Assembly: GCF_051014685.1 (NCBI RefSeq)
Contig: NW_027478525.1
Span: 186,001 to 250,000 of the forward strand
Length of the DNA stretch: 64,000 nt
Source: Ptiloglossa arizonensis
Lineage: Eukaryota; Arthropoda; Insecta; Hymenoptera; Colletidae
Direction of reading: 5' to 3'
Part shown: positions 24,073 through 38,130 of the stretch, piece by piece
Layout: each line of letters opens with the position of its first letter
How positions within the stretch are numbered: position 1 is the first letter of the stretch
Notes under the pieces: generated by a model
What the model saw: only the letters and a program-made list of their open reading frames with translations
Database searches by the model: none
Told to the model about the DNA's origin: nothing
Position numbers and translations under genes: made by a program

Positions 24073-27000
24073 TTGCATCTGAAAGTAGAAAATCGCCCGA
24101 TTACAACGGTATGCGTACTTTTCCCCTATGCCGTTCTAGATACTCGTTTCGAGCATCAGAACTGCGAAAATTTTGAGTTTCTCAAGCGTTTCTTATTTCC
24201 AAACTGCCATATCTCGCGAACGGATTGATCAATCCGCAAAATTTCTGTGGCATCTGAAAGTAGAAACTCGCCCGATTACAACGGTATGTGTAGTTTTCCC
24301 CTAGGCCTAACCAGTTATTCGTTTCGAGCATCAGAACTGCGAAAATTTTGAGTTTCTCAAGCGTTCCTTACCTCCAAACTGCCATATCTCGCGAACGGAT
24401 TGACCAATCCGCAAAATTTCTGTTGCATCTGAAAGTAGAGACTCGCCCGATTACAACGGTGTGTGTAGTTTTCCCCTACGCCGTTCCAGTTATTCGTTTC
24501 GAGCATCAGAACTGCGAAAATTTTGAGTTTCTCAAGCGTTTCATACATCCAAACTGCCATATCTCGCGAACGGATTGACCGATCCGCAAAATTTCTGTTG
24601 CATCTGAAAGTAGAGACTCGCCCGATTACAACGGTATGTGTAGTTTTCCCCTAGGCCGTTCCAGTTATTCGTCTCGAGCAACAGAACTGCGAAAATTTTG
24701 AGTTTCTCAAGCGTTTCTTACTTCCAAACTGCCATATCTCGCGAACGGATTGACCAATCCGCAAAATTTCTGTTGCGTCTGAAAGTAGAAACTCGCCCGA
24801 TTACAACGGTGTGCGTACTATTCCCCTAGGCCGTTCTAGTTACTCGTTTCGAGCATCAGAACTGCGAAAATTTTGAGTTTCTCAAGCGTTTCTTACATCC
24901 AAACTGCCATATCTCGCGAACGGATTGATCAATCCGCAAAATTTCTGTTGCATCTGAAAGTAGAAACTCGCCCGATTACAACGGTATGCGTACTATTCCC
25001 CTAGGCCGTTCTAGTTACTCGTTTCGAGCATCAGAACTGCGAAAATTTTGAGTTCCTCAAGCGTTTCTTACATCCAAACTGCCATATCTCGCGAACGGAT
25101 TGATCAATCCGCCAAATTTCTGTTGCATCTGAAAGTAGAAACTCGCCCGATTACAACGGTAGGTGTAGTTTTCCCCTAGGCCGTTCTAGTTATTCGTTTC
25201 GAGCATCAGAACTGCGAAAATTTTGATTTTCTCAAACGTTCTTACATCCAAACTGCCATATCTCGCGAACGGATTGACCAATCCGCAAAATTTCTGTTGC
25301 ATCTGAAAGTAGAAAATCGCCCGATTACAACGGTATGCGTACTTTTCCCCTATGCCGTTCTAGATACTCGTTTCGAGCATCAGAACTGCGAAAATTTTGA
25401 GTTTCTCAAGCGTTTCTTATTTCCAAACTGCCATATCTCGCGAACGGATTGATCAATCCGCAAAATTTCTGTGGCATCTGAAAGTAGAAACTCGCCCGAT
25501 TACAACGGTGTGCGCACTTTTCCCCTAGGCCGTTCCAGTTATTCGTTTCGAGCATCAGAACTGCGAAAATTTTGAGTTTCTCAAGCGTTTCTTTCATCCA
25601 AACTGCCATATCTCGCGAACGGATTGATCAATCCGCCAAATTTCTGTTGCATCTGAAAGTGGAAACTCGCCCGATTACAACGGTATGCGCACTTTTCCCC
25701 TAGGCCGTTCTAGTTATTCGTGTCAAGCATCAGAACTGCGAAAATTTTGAGTTTCTCAAGCGTTTCTTACCTCCAAACTGCCATATCTCGCGAACGGATT
25801 GACCAATCCGCAAAATTTCTGTTGCTTCTGAAAGTAGAAACTCGCCCGATTACAACGGTATTCGTACTTTTCCCCTAGGCCGTTCCAGTTATTCAGTTCG
25901 AGCATCAGAACTGCGAAAATTTTGAGTTTCTCAAGCGTTTCTTACCTCCAAACTGCCATATCTCGCGAACGGATTGACCAATCCGCAAAATTTCTGTTGC
26001 ATCTGAAAGTAGAAACTCGCCCGATTACAACGGTGTGCGTACTATTCCCCTAGGCCGTTCTAGTTACTCGTTTCGAGCATCAGAACTGCGAAAATTTTGA
26101 GTTTCTCAAGCGTTTCTTACATCCAAACTGCCATATCTCGCGAACGGATTGATCAATCCGCAAAATTTCTGTTGCATCTGAAAGTAGAAACTCGCCCGAT
26201 TACAACGGTATGCGTACTATTCCCCTAGGCCGTTCTAGTTACTCGTTTCGAGCATCAGAACTGAGAAAATTTTGAGTTTCTCAAGCATTTCTTACATCCA
26301 AACTGCCATATCTCGCGAACGGATTGATCAATCCGCCAAATTTCTGTTGCATCTGAAAGTAGAAACTCGCCCGATTACAACGGTAGGTGTAGTTTTCCCC
26401 TAGGCCGTTCTAGTTATTCGTTTCGAGCATCAGAACTGCGAAAATTTTGAGTTTCTCAAACGTTTCTTACATCCAAACTGCCATATCTCGCGAACGGATT
26501 GACCAATCCGCAAAATTTCTGTTGCATCTGAAAGTAGAAAATCGCCCGATTACAACGGTATGCGTACTTTTCCCCTATGCCGTTCTAGATACTCGTTTCG
26601 AGCATCAGAACTGCGAAAATTTTGAGTTTCTCAAGCGTTTCTTACTTCCAAACTGCCATATCTCGCGAACGGATTGATCAATCCGCAAAATTTCTGTGGC
26701 ATCTGAAAGTAGAAACTCGCCCGATTACAACGGTATGTGTAGTTTTCCCCTAGGCCTAACCAGTTATTCGTTTCGAGCATCAGAACTGCGAAAATTTTGA
26801 GTTTCTCAAGCGTTCCTTACCTCCTAACTGCCATATCTCGCGAACGGATTGACCAATCCGCAAAATTTCTGTTGCATCTGAAAGTAGAGACTCGCCCGAT
26901 TACAACGGTGTGTGTAGTTTTCCCCTACGCCGTTCCAGTTATTCGTTTCGAGCATCAGAACTGCGAAAATTTTGAGTTTCTCAAGCGTTTCATACATCCA

Positions 27001-27396
27001 AACTGCCATATCTCGCGAACGGATTGACCGATCCGCAAAATTTCTGTTGCATCTGAAAGTAGAAACTCGCCCGATTGCAACGGTGTGCGCACTTTTCCCC
27101 TAGGCCGTTCCAGTTATTCGTTTCGAGCATCAGAACTGCGAAAATTTTGAGTTTCTCAAGCGTTTCTTACATCCAAACTGCCATATCTCGCGAACGGATT
27201 GATCAATCCGCCAAATTTCTGTTGCATCTGAAAGTGGAAACTCGCCCGATTACAACGGTATGCGCACTTTTCCCCTAGGCCGTTCTAGTTATTCGTGTCA
27301 AGCATCAGAACTGCGAAAATTTTGAGTTTCTCAAGCGTTTCTTACCTCCAAACTGCCATATCTCGCGAACGGATTGACCAATCCGCAAAATTTCTG
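24073..27396. repeat. 19-monomer HOR, 3,324 bp, copy 1
   Basis: 3,324 equals 19 x 175 minus the one base lost in the ACGTTCTTAC monomer. All barcodes repeat at this offset: 25,236 to 28,560; CCTCCTAAC at about 26,821 to 30,145; GATTGCAACGG at about 27,072 to 30,396. Homology begins near 24,024. Confidence 0.9.
24585..27033. repeat. 14-monomer HOR, copy 2 (2,449 bp)
   Basis: Partner of 22,130-24,584, with the deletion monomer at 25,236 and GAACTGAGAAAA at about 26,260. Differences: CTTACTTCC at about 26,641 against CTTATTTCC; CCTCCTAAC at about 26,821 against CCTCCAAAC; TTTCTTTCATCC at about 25,588. It overlaps the 3,324-bp HOR, so exchange events of different size are layered. Confidence 0.85.
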
Positions 27397-30300
27397 TTGC
27401 ATCTGAAAGTAGAAAATCGCCCGATTACAACGGTATGCGTACTATTCCCCTATGCCGTTCTAGATACTCGTTTCGAGCATCAGAACTGCGAAAATTTTGA
27501 GTTTCTCAAGCGTTTCTTATTTCCAAACTGCCATATCTCGCGAACGGATTGATCAATCCGCAAAATTTCTGTGGCATCTGAAAGTAGAAACTCGCCCGAT
27601 TACAACGGTATGTGTAGTTTTCCCCTAGGCCTAACCAGTTATTCGTTTCGAGCATCAGAACTGCGAAAATTTTGAGTTTCTCAAGCGTTCCTTACCTCCA
27701 AACTGCCATATCTCGCGAACGGATTGACCAATCCGCAAAATTTCTGTTGCATCTGAAAGTAGAGACTCGCCCGATTACAACGGTGTGTGTAGTTTTCCCC
27801 TACGCCGTTCCAGTTATTCGTTTCGAGCATCAGAACTGCGAAAATTTTGAGTTTCTCAAGCGTTTCATACATCCAAACTGCCATATCTCGCGAACGGATT
27901 GACCGATCCGCAAAATTTCTGTTGCATCTGAAAGTAGAGACTCGCCCGATTACAACGGTATGTGTAGTTTTCCCCTAGGCCGTTCCAGTTATTCGTCTCG
28001 AGCAACAGAACTGCGAAAATTTTGAGTTTCTCAAGCGTTTCTTACTTCCAAACTGCCATATCTCGCGAACGGATTGACCAATCCGCAAAATTTCTGTTGC
28101 GTCTGAAAGTAGAAACTCGCCCGATTACAACGGTGTGCGTACTATTCCCCTAGGCCGTTCTAGTTACTCGTTTCGAGCATCAGAACTGCGAAAATTTTGA
28201 GTTTCTCAAGCGTTTCTTACATCCAAACTGCCATATCTCGCGAACGGATTGATCAATCCGCAAAATTTCTGTTGCATCTGAAAGTAGAAACTCGCCCGAT
28301 TACAACGGTATGCGTACTATTCCCCTAGGCCGTTCTAGTTACTCGTTTCGAGCATCAGAACTGCGAAAATTTTGAGTTCCTCAAGCGTTTCTTACATCCA
28401 AACTGCCATATCTCGCGAACGGATTGATCAATCCGCCAAATTTCTGTTGCATCTGAAAGTAGAAACTCGCCCGATTACAACGGTAGGTGTAGTTTTCCCC
28501 TAGGCCGTTCTAGTTATTCGTTTCGAGCATCAGAACTGCGAAAATTTTGATTTTCTCAAACGTTCTTACATCCAAACTGCCATATCTCGCGAACGGATTG
28601 ACCAATCCGCAAAATTTCTGTTGCATCTGAAAGTAGAAAATCGCCCGATTACAACGGTATGCGTACTTTTCCCCTATGCCGTTCTAGATACTCGTTTCGA
28701 GCATCAGAACTGCGAAAATTTTGAGTTTCTCAAGCGTTTCTTATTTCCAAACTGCCATATCTCGCGAACGGATTGATCAATCCGCAAAATTTCTGTGGCA
28801 TCTGAAAGTAGAAACTCGCCCGATTACAACGGTGTGCGCACTTTTCCCCTAGGCCGTTCCAGTTATTCGTTTCGAGCATCAGAACTGCGAAAATTTTGAG
28901 TTTCTCAAGCGTTTCTTTCATCCAAACTGCCATATCTCGCGAACGGATTGATCAATCCGCCAAATTTCTGTTGCATCTGAAAGTGGAAACTCGCCCGATT
29001 ACAACGGTATGCGCACTTTTCCCCTAGGCCGTTCTAGTTATTCGTGTCAAGCATCAGAACTGCGAAAATTTTGAGTTTCTCAAGCGTTTCTTACCTCCAA
29101 ACTGCCATATCTCGCGAACGGATTGACCAATCCGCAAAATTTCTGTTGCTTCTGAAAGTAGAAACTCGCCCGATTACAACGGTATTCGTACTTTTCCCCT
29201 AGGCCGTTCCAGTTATTCATTTCGAGCATCAGAACTGCGAAAATTTTGAGTTTCTCAAGCGTTTCTTACCTCCAAACTGCCATATCTCGCGAACGGATTG
29301 ACCAATCCGCAAAATTTCTGTTGCATCTGAAAGTAGAAACTCGCCCGATTACAACGGTGTGCGTACTATTCCCCTAGGCCGTTCTAGTTACTCGTTTCGA
29401 GCATCAGAACTGCGAAAATTTTGAGTTTCTCAAGCGTTTCTTACATCCAAACTGCCATATCTCGCGAACGGATTGATCAATCCGCAAAATTTCTGTTGCA
29501 TCTGAAAGTAGAAACTCGCCCGATTACAACGGTATGCGTACTATTCCCCTAGGCCGTTCTAGTTACTCGTTTCGAGCATCAGAACTGAGAAAATTTTGAG
29601 TTTCTCAAGCATTTCTTACATCCAAACTGCCATATCTCGCGAACGGATTGATCAATCCGCCAAATTTCTGTTGCATCTGAAAGTAGAAACTCGCCCGATT
29701 ACAACGGTAGGTGTAGTTTTCCCCTAGGCCGTTCTAGTTATTCGTTTCGAGCATCAGAACTGCGAAAATTTTGAGTTTCTCAAACGTTTCTTACATCCAA
29801 ACTGCCATATCTCGCGAACGGATTGACCAATCCGCAAAATTTCTGTTGCATCTGAAAGTAGAAAATCGCCCGATTACAACGGTATGCGTACTATTCCCCT
29901 ATGCCGTTCTAGATACTCGTTTCGAGCATCAGAACTGCGAAAATTTTGAGTTTCTCAAGCGTTTCTTACTTCCAAACTGCCATATCTCGCGAACGGATTG
30001 ATCAATCCGCAAAATTTCTGTGGCATCTGAAAGTAGAAACTCGCCCGATTACAACGGTATGTGTAGTTTTCCCCTAGGCCTAACCAGTTATTCGTTTCGA
30101 GCATCAGAACTGCGAAAATTTTGAGTTTCTCAAGCGTTCCTTACCTCCTAACTGCCATATCTCGCGAACGGATTGACCAATCCGCAAAATTTCTGTTGCA
30201 TCTGAAAGTAGAGACTCGCCCGATTACAACGGTGTGTGTAGTTTTCCCCTACGCCGTTCCAGTTATTCGTTTCGAGCATCAGAACTGCGAAAATTTTGAG

Positions 30301-30720
30301 TTTCTCAAGCGTTTCATACATCCAAACTGCCATATCTCGCGAACGGATTGACCGATCCGCAAAATTTCTGTTGCATCTGAAAGTAGAAACTCGCCCGATT
30401 GCAACGGTGTGCGCACTTTTCCCCTAGGCCGTTCCAGTTATTCGTTTCGAGCATCAGAACTGCGAAAATTTTGAGTTTCTCAAGCGTTTCTTACATCCAA
30501 ACTGCCATATCTCGCGAACGGATTGATCAATCCGCCAAATTTCTGTTGCATCTGAAAGTGGAAACTCGCCCGATTACAACGGTATGCGCACTTTTCCCCT
30601 AGGCCGTTCTAGTTATTCGTGTCAAGCATCAGAACTGCGAAAATTTTGAGTTTCTCAAGCGTTTCTTACCTCCAAACTGCCATATCTCGCGAACGGATTG
30701 ACCAATCCGCAAAATTTCTG
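27397..30720. repeat. 19-monomer HOR, 3,324 bp, copy 2
   Basis: Direct partner of the previous unit. Differences noticed: ATTCAGTTCGAG at about 25,892 against ATTCATTTCGAG at +3,324, and TACTATTCCCCTATGCC at about 29,889 against TACTTTTCCCCTATGCC. The same hybrid tail occurs near the copy junction at about 27,430. The right limit is GCATCTG against GCTTCTG near 30,722. Confidence 0.9.
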
Positions 30721-30729
30721 TTGCTTCTG

Positions 30730-33700
30730 AAAGTAGAAACTCGCCCGATTACAACGGTATTCGTACTTTTCCCCTAGGCCGTTCCAGTTATTCATTTCGA
30801 GCATCAGAACTGCGAAAATTTTGAGTTTCTCAAGCGTTTCTTACCTCCAAACTGCCATATCTCGCGAACGGATTGACCAATCCGCAAAATTTCTGTTGCA
30901 TCTGAAAGTAGAAACTCGCCCGATTACAACTGTGGGTGTAGTTTTCCCCTAGGCCGTTCTAGTTATTCGTTTCGAGCATCAGAACTGCGAAAATTTTGAG
31001 TTTCTCAAGCGTTCCTTACCTCCAAACTGCCATATCTCGCGAACGGATTGACCAATCCGCAAAATTTCTGTTGCATCTGAAAGTAGAGACTCGCCCGATT
31101 ACAACGGTGTGTGTAGTTTTCCCCTACGCCGTTCCAGTTATTCGTTTCGAGCATCAGAACTGCGAAAATTTTGAGTTTCTCAAGCGTTTCATACATCCAA
31201 ACTGCCATATCTCGCGAACGGATTGACCGATCCGCAAAATTTCTGTTGCATCTGAAAGTAGAGACTCGCCCGATTACAACGGTATGTGTAGTTTTCCCCT
31301 AGGCCGTTCCAGTTATTCGTCTCGAGCAACAGAACTGCGAAAATTTTGAGTTTCTCAAGCGTTTCTTACTTCCAAACTGCCATATCTCGCGAACGGATTG
31401 ACCAATCCGCAAAATTTCTGTTGCGTCTGAAAGTAGAAACTCGCCCGATTACAACGGTGTGCGTACTATTCCCCTAGGCCGTTCTAGTTACTCGTTTCGA
31501 GCATCAGAACTGCGAAAATTTTGAGTTTCTCAAGCGTTTCTTACATCCAAACTGCCATATCTCGCGAACGGATTGATCAATCCGCAAAATTTCTGTTGCA
31601 TCTGAAAGTAGAAACTCGCCCGATTACAACGGTATGCGTACTATTCCCCTAGGCCGTTCTAGTTACTCGTTTCGAGCATCAGAACTGCGAAAATTTTGAG
31701 TTCCTCAAGCGTTTCTTACATCCAAACTGCCATATCTCGCGAACGGATTGACCAATCCGCAAAATGTCTGTTGCATCTGAAAGTAGAGACTCGCCCGATT
31801 ACAACGGTATGTGTAGTTTTCCCCTAGGCCGTTCCAGTTATTCGTCTCGAGCAACAGAACTGCGAAAATTTTGAGTTTCTCAAGCGTTTCTTACATCCAA
31901 ACTGCCATATCTCGCGAACGGATTGACCAATCCGCAAAATTTCTGTGGCATCTGAAAGTAGAAACTCGCCCGATTACAACGGTATGCGTACTTTTCCCCT
32001 AGGCCGTTCTAGTTATTCGTTTCGAGCATCAGAACGGCGAAATTTTTGAGTTTCTCAAGCGTTCCTTACCTCCAAACTGCCATATCTCGCGAACGGATTG
32101 ACCAATCCGCAAAATTTCTGTTGCATCTGAAAGTAGAGACTCGCCCGATTACAACGGTATGTGTAGTTTTCCCCTAGGCCGTTCCAGTTATTCGTCTGGA
32201 GCAACAGAACTGCGAAAATTTTGAGTTTCTCAAGCGTTTCTTACTTCCAAACTGCCATATCTCGCGAACGGATTGACCAATCCGCAAAATTTCTGTTGCG
32301 TCTGAAAGTAGAAACTCGCCCGATTACAACGGTGTGCGTACTATTCCCCTAGGCCGTTCTAGTTACTCGTTTCGAGCATCAGAACTGCGAAAATTTTGAG
32401 TTTCTCAAGCGTTTCTTACATCCAAACTGCCATATCTCGCGAACGGATTGATCAATCCGCAAAATTTCTGTTGCATCTGAAAGTAGAAACTCGCCCGATT
32501 ACAACGGTATGCGTACTATTCCCCTAGGCCGTTCTAGTTACTCGTTTCGAGCATCAGAACTGCGAAAATTTTGAGTTCCTCAAGCGTTTCTTACATCCAA
32601 ACTGCCATATCTCGCGAACGGATTGATCAATCCGCCAAATTTCTGTTGCATCTGAAAGTAGAAACTCGCCCGATTACAACGGTAGGTGTAGTTTTCCCCT
32701 AGGCCGTTCTAGTTATTCGTTTCGAGCATCAGAACTGCGAAAATTATGATTTTCTCAAACGTTCTTACATCCAAACTGCCATATCTCGCGAACGGATTGA
32801 CCAATCCGCAAAATTTCTGTTGCATCTGAAAGTAGAAAATCGCCCGATTACAACGGTATGCGTACTTTTCCCCTATGCCGTTCTAGATACTCGTTTCGAG
32901 CATCAGAACTGCGAAAATTTTGAGTTTCTCAAGCGTTTCTTATTTCCAAACTGCCATATCTCGCGAACGGATTGATCAATCCGCAAAATTTCTGTGGCAT
33001 CTGAAAGTAGAAACTCGCCCGATTACAACGGTGTGCGCACTTTTCCCCTAGGCCGTTCCAGTTATTCGTTTCGAGCATCAGAACTGCGAAAATTTTGAGT
33101 TTCTCAAGCGTTTCTTACATCCAAACTGCCATATCTCGCGAACGGATTGATCAATCCGCCAAATTTCTGTTGCATCTGAAAGTGGAAACTCGCCCGATTA
33201 CAACGGTATGCGCACTTTTCCCCTAGGCCGTTCTAGTTATTCGTGTCAAGCATCAGAACTGCGAAAATTTTGAGTTTCTCAAGCGTTTCTTACCTCCAAA
33301 CTGCCATATCTCGCGAACGGATTGACCAATCCGCAAAATTTCTGTTGCTTCTGAAAGTAGAAACTCGCCCGATTACAACGGTATTCGTACTTTTCCCCTA
33401 GGCCGTTCCAGTTATTCATTTCGAGCATCAGAACTGCGAAAATTTTGAGTTTCTCAAGCGTTTCTTACCTCCAAACTGCCATATCTCGCGAACGGATTGA
33501 CCAATCCGCAAAATTTCTGTTGCATCTGAAAGTAGAAACTCGCCCGATTACAACGGTGTGCGTACTATTCCCCTAGGCCGTTCTAGTTACTCGTTTCGAG
33601 CATCAGAACTGCGAAAATTTTGAGTTTCTCAAGCGTTTCTTACATCCAAACTGCCATATCTCGCGAACGGATTGATCAATCCGCAAAATTTCTGTTGCAT

Positions 33701-33990
33701 CTGAAAGTAGAAACTCGCCCGATTACAACGGTATGCGTACTATTCCCCTAGGCCGTTCTAGTTACTCGTTTCGAGCATCAGAACTGAGAAAATTTTGAGT
33801 TTCTCAAGCATTTCTTACATCCAAACTGCCATATCTCGCGAACGGATTGATCAATCCGCCAAATTTCTGTTGCATCTGAAAGTAGAAACTCGCCCGATTA
33901 CAACGGTAGGTGTAGTTTTCCCCTAGGCCGTTCTAGTTACTCGTTTCGAGCATCAGAACTGCGAAAATTTTGAGTTTCTCAAGCGTTTCT
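30730..33990. repeat. Long HOR segment F, copy 1 (21-monomer spacing)
   Basis: Matches 34,404-37,664 at 3,674 bp (21 x 175 minus 1). Diagnostic: the AAAATGTCTG monomer at 31,761 and 35,435, the deletion monomer at 32,759 and 36,433, and CAACTGTGGG at about 30,908 and 34,582. Private here: CGTCTGGAGC at about 32,194 and AAATTATGATTTT at about 32,742. Confidence 0.85.
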
Positions 33991-34403
33991 TACCTCCAAA
34001 CTGCCATATCTCGCGAACGGATTGACCAATCCGCAAAATTTCTGTTGCATCTGAAAGTAGAAACTCGCCCGATTACAACGGTAGGTGTAGTTTTCCCCTA
34101 GGCCGTTCTAGTTATTCGTTTCGAGCATCAGAACTGCGAAAATTTTGAGTTTCTCAAACGTTTCTTACATCCAAACTGCCATATCTCGCGAACGGATTGA
34201 CCAATCCGCAAAATTTCTGTTGCATCTGAAAGTAGAAAATCGCCCGATTACAACGGTATGCGTACTTTTCCCCTATGCCGTTCTAGATACTCGTTTCGAG
34301 CATCAGAACTGCGAAAATTTTGAGTTTCTCAAGCGTTTCTTATTTCCAAACTGCCATATCTCGCGAACGGATTGATCAATCCGCAAAATTTCTGTGGCAT
34401 CTG
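33991..34403. repeat. Non-matching monomers between segment F copies
   Basis: About 2.4 ordinary monomers that interrupt the copy relationship. They include the AGAAAATCGCCC monomer with CTATGCC tail and are themselves similar to monomers near 24,000-24,400, so this is a further spliced-in piece of the same family and not foreign DNA. Confidence 0.75.
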
Positions 34404-37400
34404 AAAGTAGAAACTCGCCCGATTACAACGGTATTCGTACTTTTCCCCTAGGCCGTTCCAGTTATTCATTTCGAGCATCAGAACTGCGAAAATTTTGAGT
34501 TTCTCAAGCGTTTCTTACCTCCAAACTGCCATATCTCGCGAACGGATTGACCAATCCGCAAAATTTCTGTTGCATCTGAAAGTAGAAACTCGCCCGATTA
34601 CAACTGTGGGTGTAGTTTTCCCCTAGGCCGTTCTAGTTATTCGTTTCGAGCATCAGAACTGCGAAAATTTTGAGTTTCTCAAGCGTTCCTTACCTCCAAA
34701 CTGCCATATCTCGCGAACGGATTGACCAATCCGCAAAATTTCTGTTGCATCTGAAAGTAGAGACTCGCCCGATTACAACGGTGTGTGTAGTTTTCCCCTA
34801 CGCCGTTCCAGTTATTCGTTTCGAGCATCAGAACTGCGAAAATTTTGAGTTTCTCAAGCGTTTCATACATCCAAACTGCCATATCTCGCGAACGGATTGA
34901 CCGATCCGCAAAATTTCTGTTGCATCTGAAAGTAGAGACTCGCCCGATTACAACGGTATGTGTAGTTTTCCCCTAGGCCGTTCCAGTTATTCGTCTCGAG
35001 CAACAGAACTGCGAAAATTTTGAGTTTCTCAAGCGTTTCTTACTTCCAAACTGCCATATCTCGCGAACGGATTGACCAATCCGCAAAATTTCTGTTGCGT
35101 CTGAAAGTAGAAACTCGCCCGATTACAACGGTGTGCGTACTATTCCCCTAGGCCGTTCTAGTTACTCGTTTCGAGCATCAGAACTGCGAAAATTTTGAGT
35201 TTCTCAAGCGTTTCTTACATCCAAACTGCCATATCTCGCGAACGGATTGATCAATCCGCAAAATTTCTGTTGCATCTGAAAGTAGAAACTCGCCCGATTA
35301 CAACGGTATGCGTACTATTCCCCTAGGCCGTTCTAGTTACTCGTTTCGAGCATCAGAACTGCGAAAATTTTGAGTTCCTCAAGCGTTTCTTACATCCAAA
35401 CTGCCATATCTCGCGAACGGATTGACCAATCCGCAAAATGTCTGTTGCATCTGAAAGTAGAGACTCGCCCGATTACAACGGTATGTGTAGTTTTCCCCTA
35501 GGCCGTTCCAGTTATTCGTCTCGAGCAACAGAACTGCGAAAATTTTGAGTTTCTCAAGCGTTTCTTACATCCAAACTGCCATATCTCGCGAACGGATTGA
35601 CCAATCCGCAAAATTTCTGTGGCATCTGAAAGTAGAAACTCGCCCGATTACAACGGTATGCGTACTTTTCCCCTAGGCCGTTCTAGTTATTCGTTTCGAG
35701 CATCAGAACGGCGAAATTTTTGAGTTTCTCAAGCGTTCCTTACCTCCAAACTGCCATATCTCGCGAACGGATTGACCAATCCGCAAAATTTCTGTTGCAT
35801 CTGAAAGTAGAGACTCGCCCGATTACAACGGTATGTGTAGTTTTCCCCTAGGCCGTTCCAGTTATTCGTCTCGAGCAACAGAACTGCGAAAATTTTGAGT
35901 TTCTCAAGCGTTTCTTACTTCCAAACTGCCATATCTCGCGAACGGATTGACCAATCCGCAAAATTTCTGTTGCGTCTGAAAGTAGAAACTCGCCCGATTA
36001 CAACGGTGTGCGTACTATTCCCCTAGGCCGTTCTAGTTACTCGTTTCGAGCATCAGAACTGCGAAAATTTTGAGTTTCTCAAGCGTTTCTTACATCCAAA
36101 CTGCCATATCTCGCGAACGGATTGATCAATCCGCAAAATTTCTGTTGCATCTGAAAGTAGAAACTCGCCCGATTACAACGGTATGCGTACTATTCCCCTA
36201 GGCCGTTCTAGTTACTCGTTTCGAGCATCAGAACTGCGAAAATTTTGAGTTCCTCAAGCGTTTCTTACATCCAAACTGCCATATCTCGCGAACGGATTGA
36301 TCAATCCGCCAAATTTCTGTTGCATCTGAAAGTAGAAACTCGCCCGATTACAACGGTAGGTGTAGTTTTCCCCTAGGCCGTTCTAGTTATTCGTTTCGAG
36401 CATCAGAACTGCGAAAATTTTGATTTTCTCAAACGTTCTTACATCCAAACTGCCATATCTCGCGAACGGATTGACCAATCCGCAAAATTTCTGTTGCATC
36501 TGAAAGTAGAAAATCGCCCGATTACAACGGTATGCGTACTTTTCCCCTATGCCGTTCTAGATACTCGTTTCGAGCATCAGAACTGCGAAAATTTTGAGTT
36601 TCTCAAGCGTTTCTTATTTCCAAACTGCCATATCTCGCGAACGGATTGATCAATCCGCAAAATTTCTGTGGCATCTGAAAGTAGAAACTCGCCCGATTAC
36701 AACGGTGTGCGCACTTTTCCCCTAGGCCGTTCCAGTTATTCGTTTCGAGCATCAGAACTGCGAAAATTTTGAGTTTCTCAAGCGTTTCTTACATCCAAAC
36801 TGCCATATCTCGCGAACGGATTGATCAATCCGCCAAATTTCTGTTGCATCTGAAAGTGGAAACTCGCCCGATTACAACGGTATGCGCACTTTTCCCCTAG
36901 GCCGTTCTAGTTATTCGTGTCAAGCATCAGAACTGCGAAAATTTTGAGTTTCTCAAGCGTTTCTTACCTCCAAACTGCCATATCTCGCGAACGGATTGAC
37001 CAATCCGCAAAATTTCTGTTGCTTTTGAAAGTAGAAACTCGCCCGATTACAACGGTATTCGTACTTTTCCCCTAGGCCGTTCCAGTTATTCATTTCGAGC
37101 ATCAGAACTGCGAAAATTTTGAGTTTCTCAAGCGTTTCTTACCTCCAAACTGCCATATCTCGCGAACGGATTGACCAATCCGCAAAATTTCTGTTGTATC
37201 TGAAAGTAGAAACTCGCCCGATTACAACGGTGTGCGTACTATTCCCCTAGGCCGTTCTAGTTACTCGTTTCGAGCATCAGAACTGCGAAAATTTTGAGTT
37301 TCTCAAGCGTTTCTTACATCCAAACTGCCATATCTCGCGAACGGATTGATCAATCCGCAAAATTTCTGTTGCATCTGAAAGTAGAAACTCGCCCGATTAC

Positions 37401-37664
37401 AACGGTATGCGTACTATTCCCCTAGGCCGTTCTAGTTACTCGTTTCGAGCATCAGAACTGAGAAAATTTTGAGTTTCTCAAGCATTTCTTACATCCAAAC
37501 TGCCATATCTCGCGAACGGATTGATCAATCCGCCAAATTTCTGTTGCATCTGAAAGTAGAAACTCGCCCGATTACAACGGTAGGTGTAGTTTTCCCCTAG
37601 GCCGTTCTAGTTATTCGTTTCGAGCATCAGAACTGCGAAAATTTTGAGTTTCTCAAGCGTTTCA
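34404..37664. repeat. Long HOR segment F, copy 2
   Basis: Partner of 30,730-33,990. The part from about 34,815 to 37,645 recurs a third time at 39,888-42,717 (offset 5,073, or 29 x 175 minus 2), again with AAAATGTCTG (40,508) and the deletion monomer (41,506). Confidence 0.85.
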
Positions 37665-38130
37665 TACATCCAAACTGCCATATCTCGCGAACGGATTGAC
37701 CGATCCGCAAAATTTCTGTTGCATCTGAAAGTAGAGACTCGCCCGATTACAACGGTATGTGTAGTTTTCCCCTAGGCCGTTCCAGTTATTCGTCTCGAGC
37801 AACAGAACTGCGAAAATTTTGAGTTTCTCAAGCGTTTCTTACTTCCAAACTGCCATATCTCGCGAACGGATTGACCAATCCGCAAAATTTCTGTTGCGTC
37901 TGAAAGTAGAAACTCGCCCGATTACAACGGTGTGCGTACTATTCCCCTAGGCCGTTCTAGTTACTCGTTTCGAGCATCAGAACTGCGAAAATTTTGAGTT
38001 TCTCAAGCGTTTCTTACATCCAAACTGCCATATCTCGCGAACGGATTGATCAATCCGCAAAATTTCTGTTGCATCTGAAAGTAGAAACTCGCCCGATTAC
38101 AACGGTATGCGTACTATTCCCCTAGGCCGT
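35857..38130. repeat. 13-monomer HOR, 2,274 bp, copy 1
   Basis: Repeats at 2,274 bp (13 x 175 minus 1): deletion monomer 36,433 to 38,707; rare CTGTTGTATCTG at 37,191 to 39,465. Private here: GCTTTTGAAAG at about 37,021. It overlaps segment F copy 2, showing a later event on top of an earlier one. Confidence 0.9.

Larger units (their letters stand above)
22130..24584. repeat. 14-monomer HOR, copy 1 (2,455 bp with extra bases)
   Basis: Matches the next block. It contains the first ACGTTCTTAC deletion monomer (22,781), the GAACTGAGAAAA monomer (about 23,811) and TTTCATACATCC. It is 6 bp longer than its partner because of an extra A near 23,320 and a 5-bp net insertion at about 23,405. Other private changes include CTGAATGTAG near 23,555. 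Confidence 0.85.

Noticed and set aside
33991..34403. Possible inserted element between two long HOR copies
   Set aside because: The segment is ordinary satellite monomers with the usual register; no terminal repeats, target-site duplication or foreign sequence.
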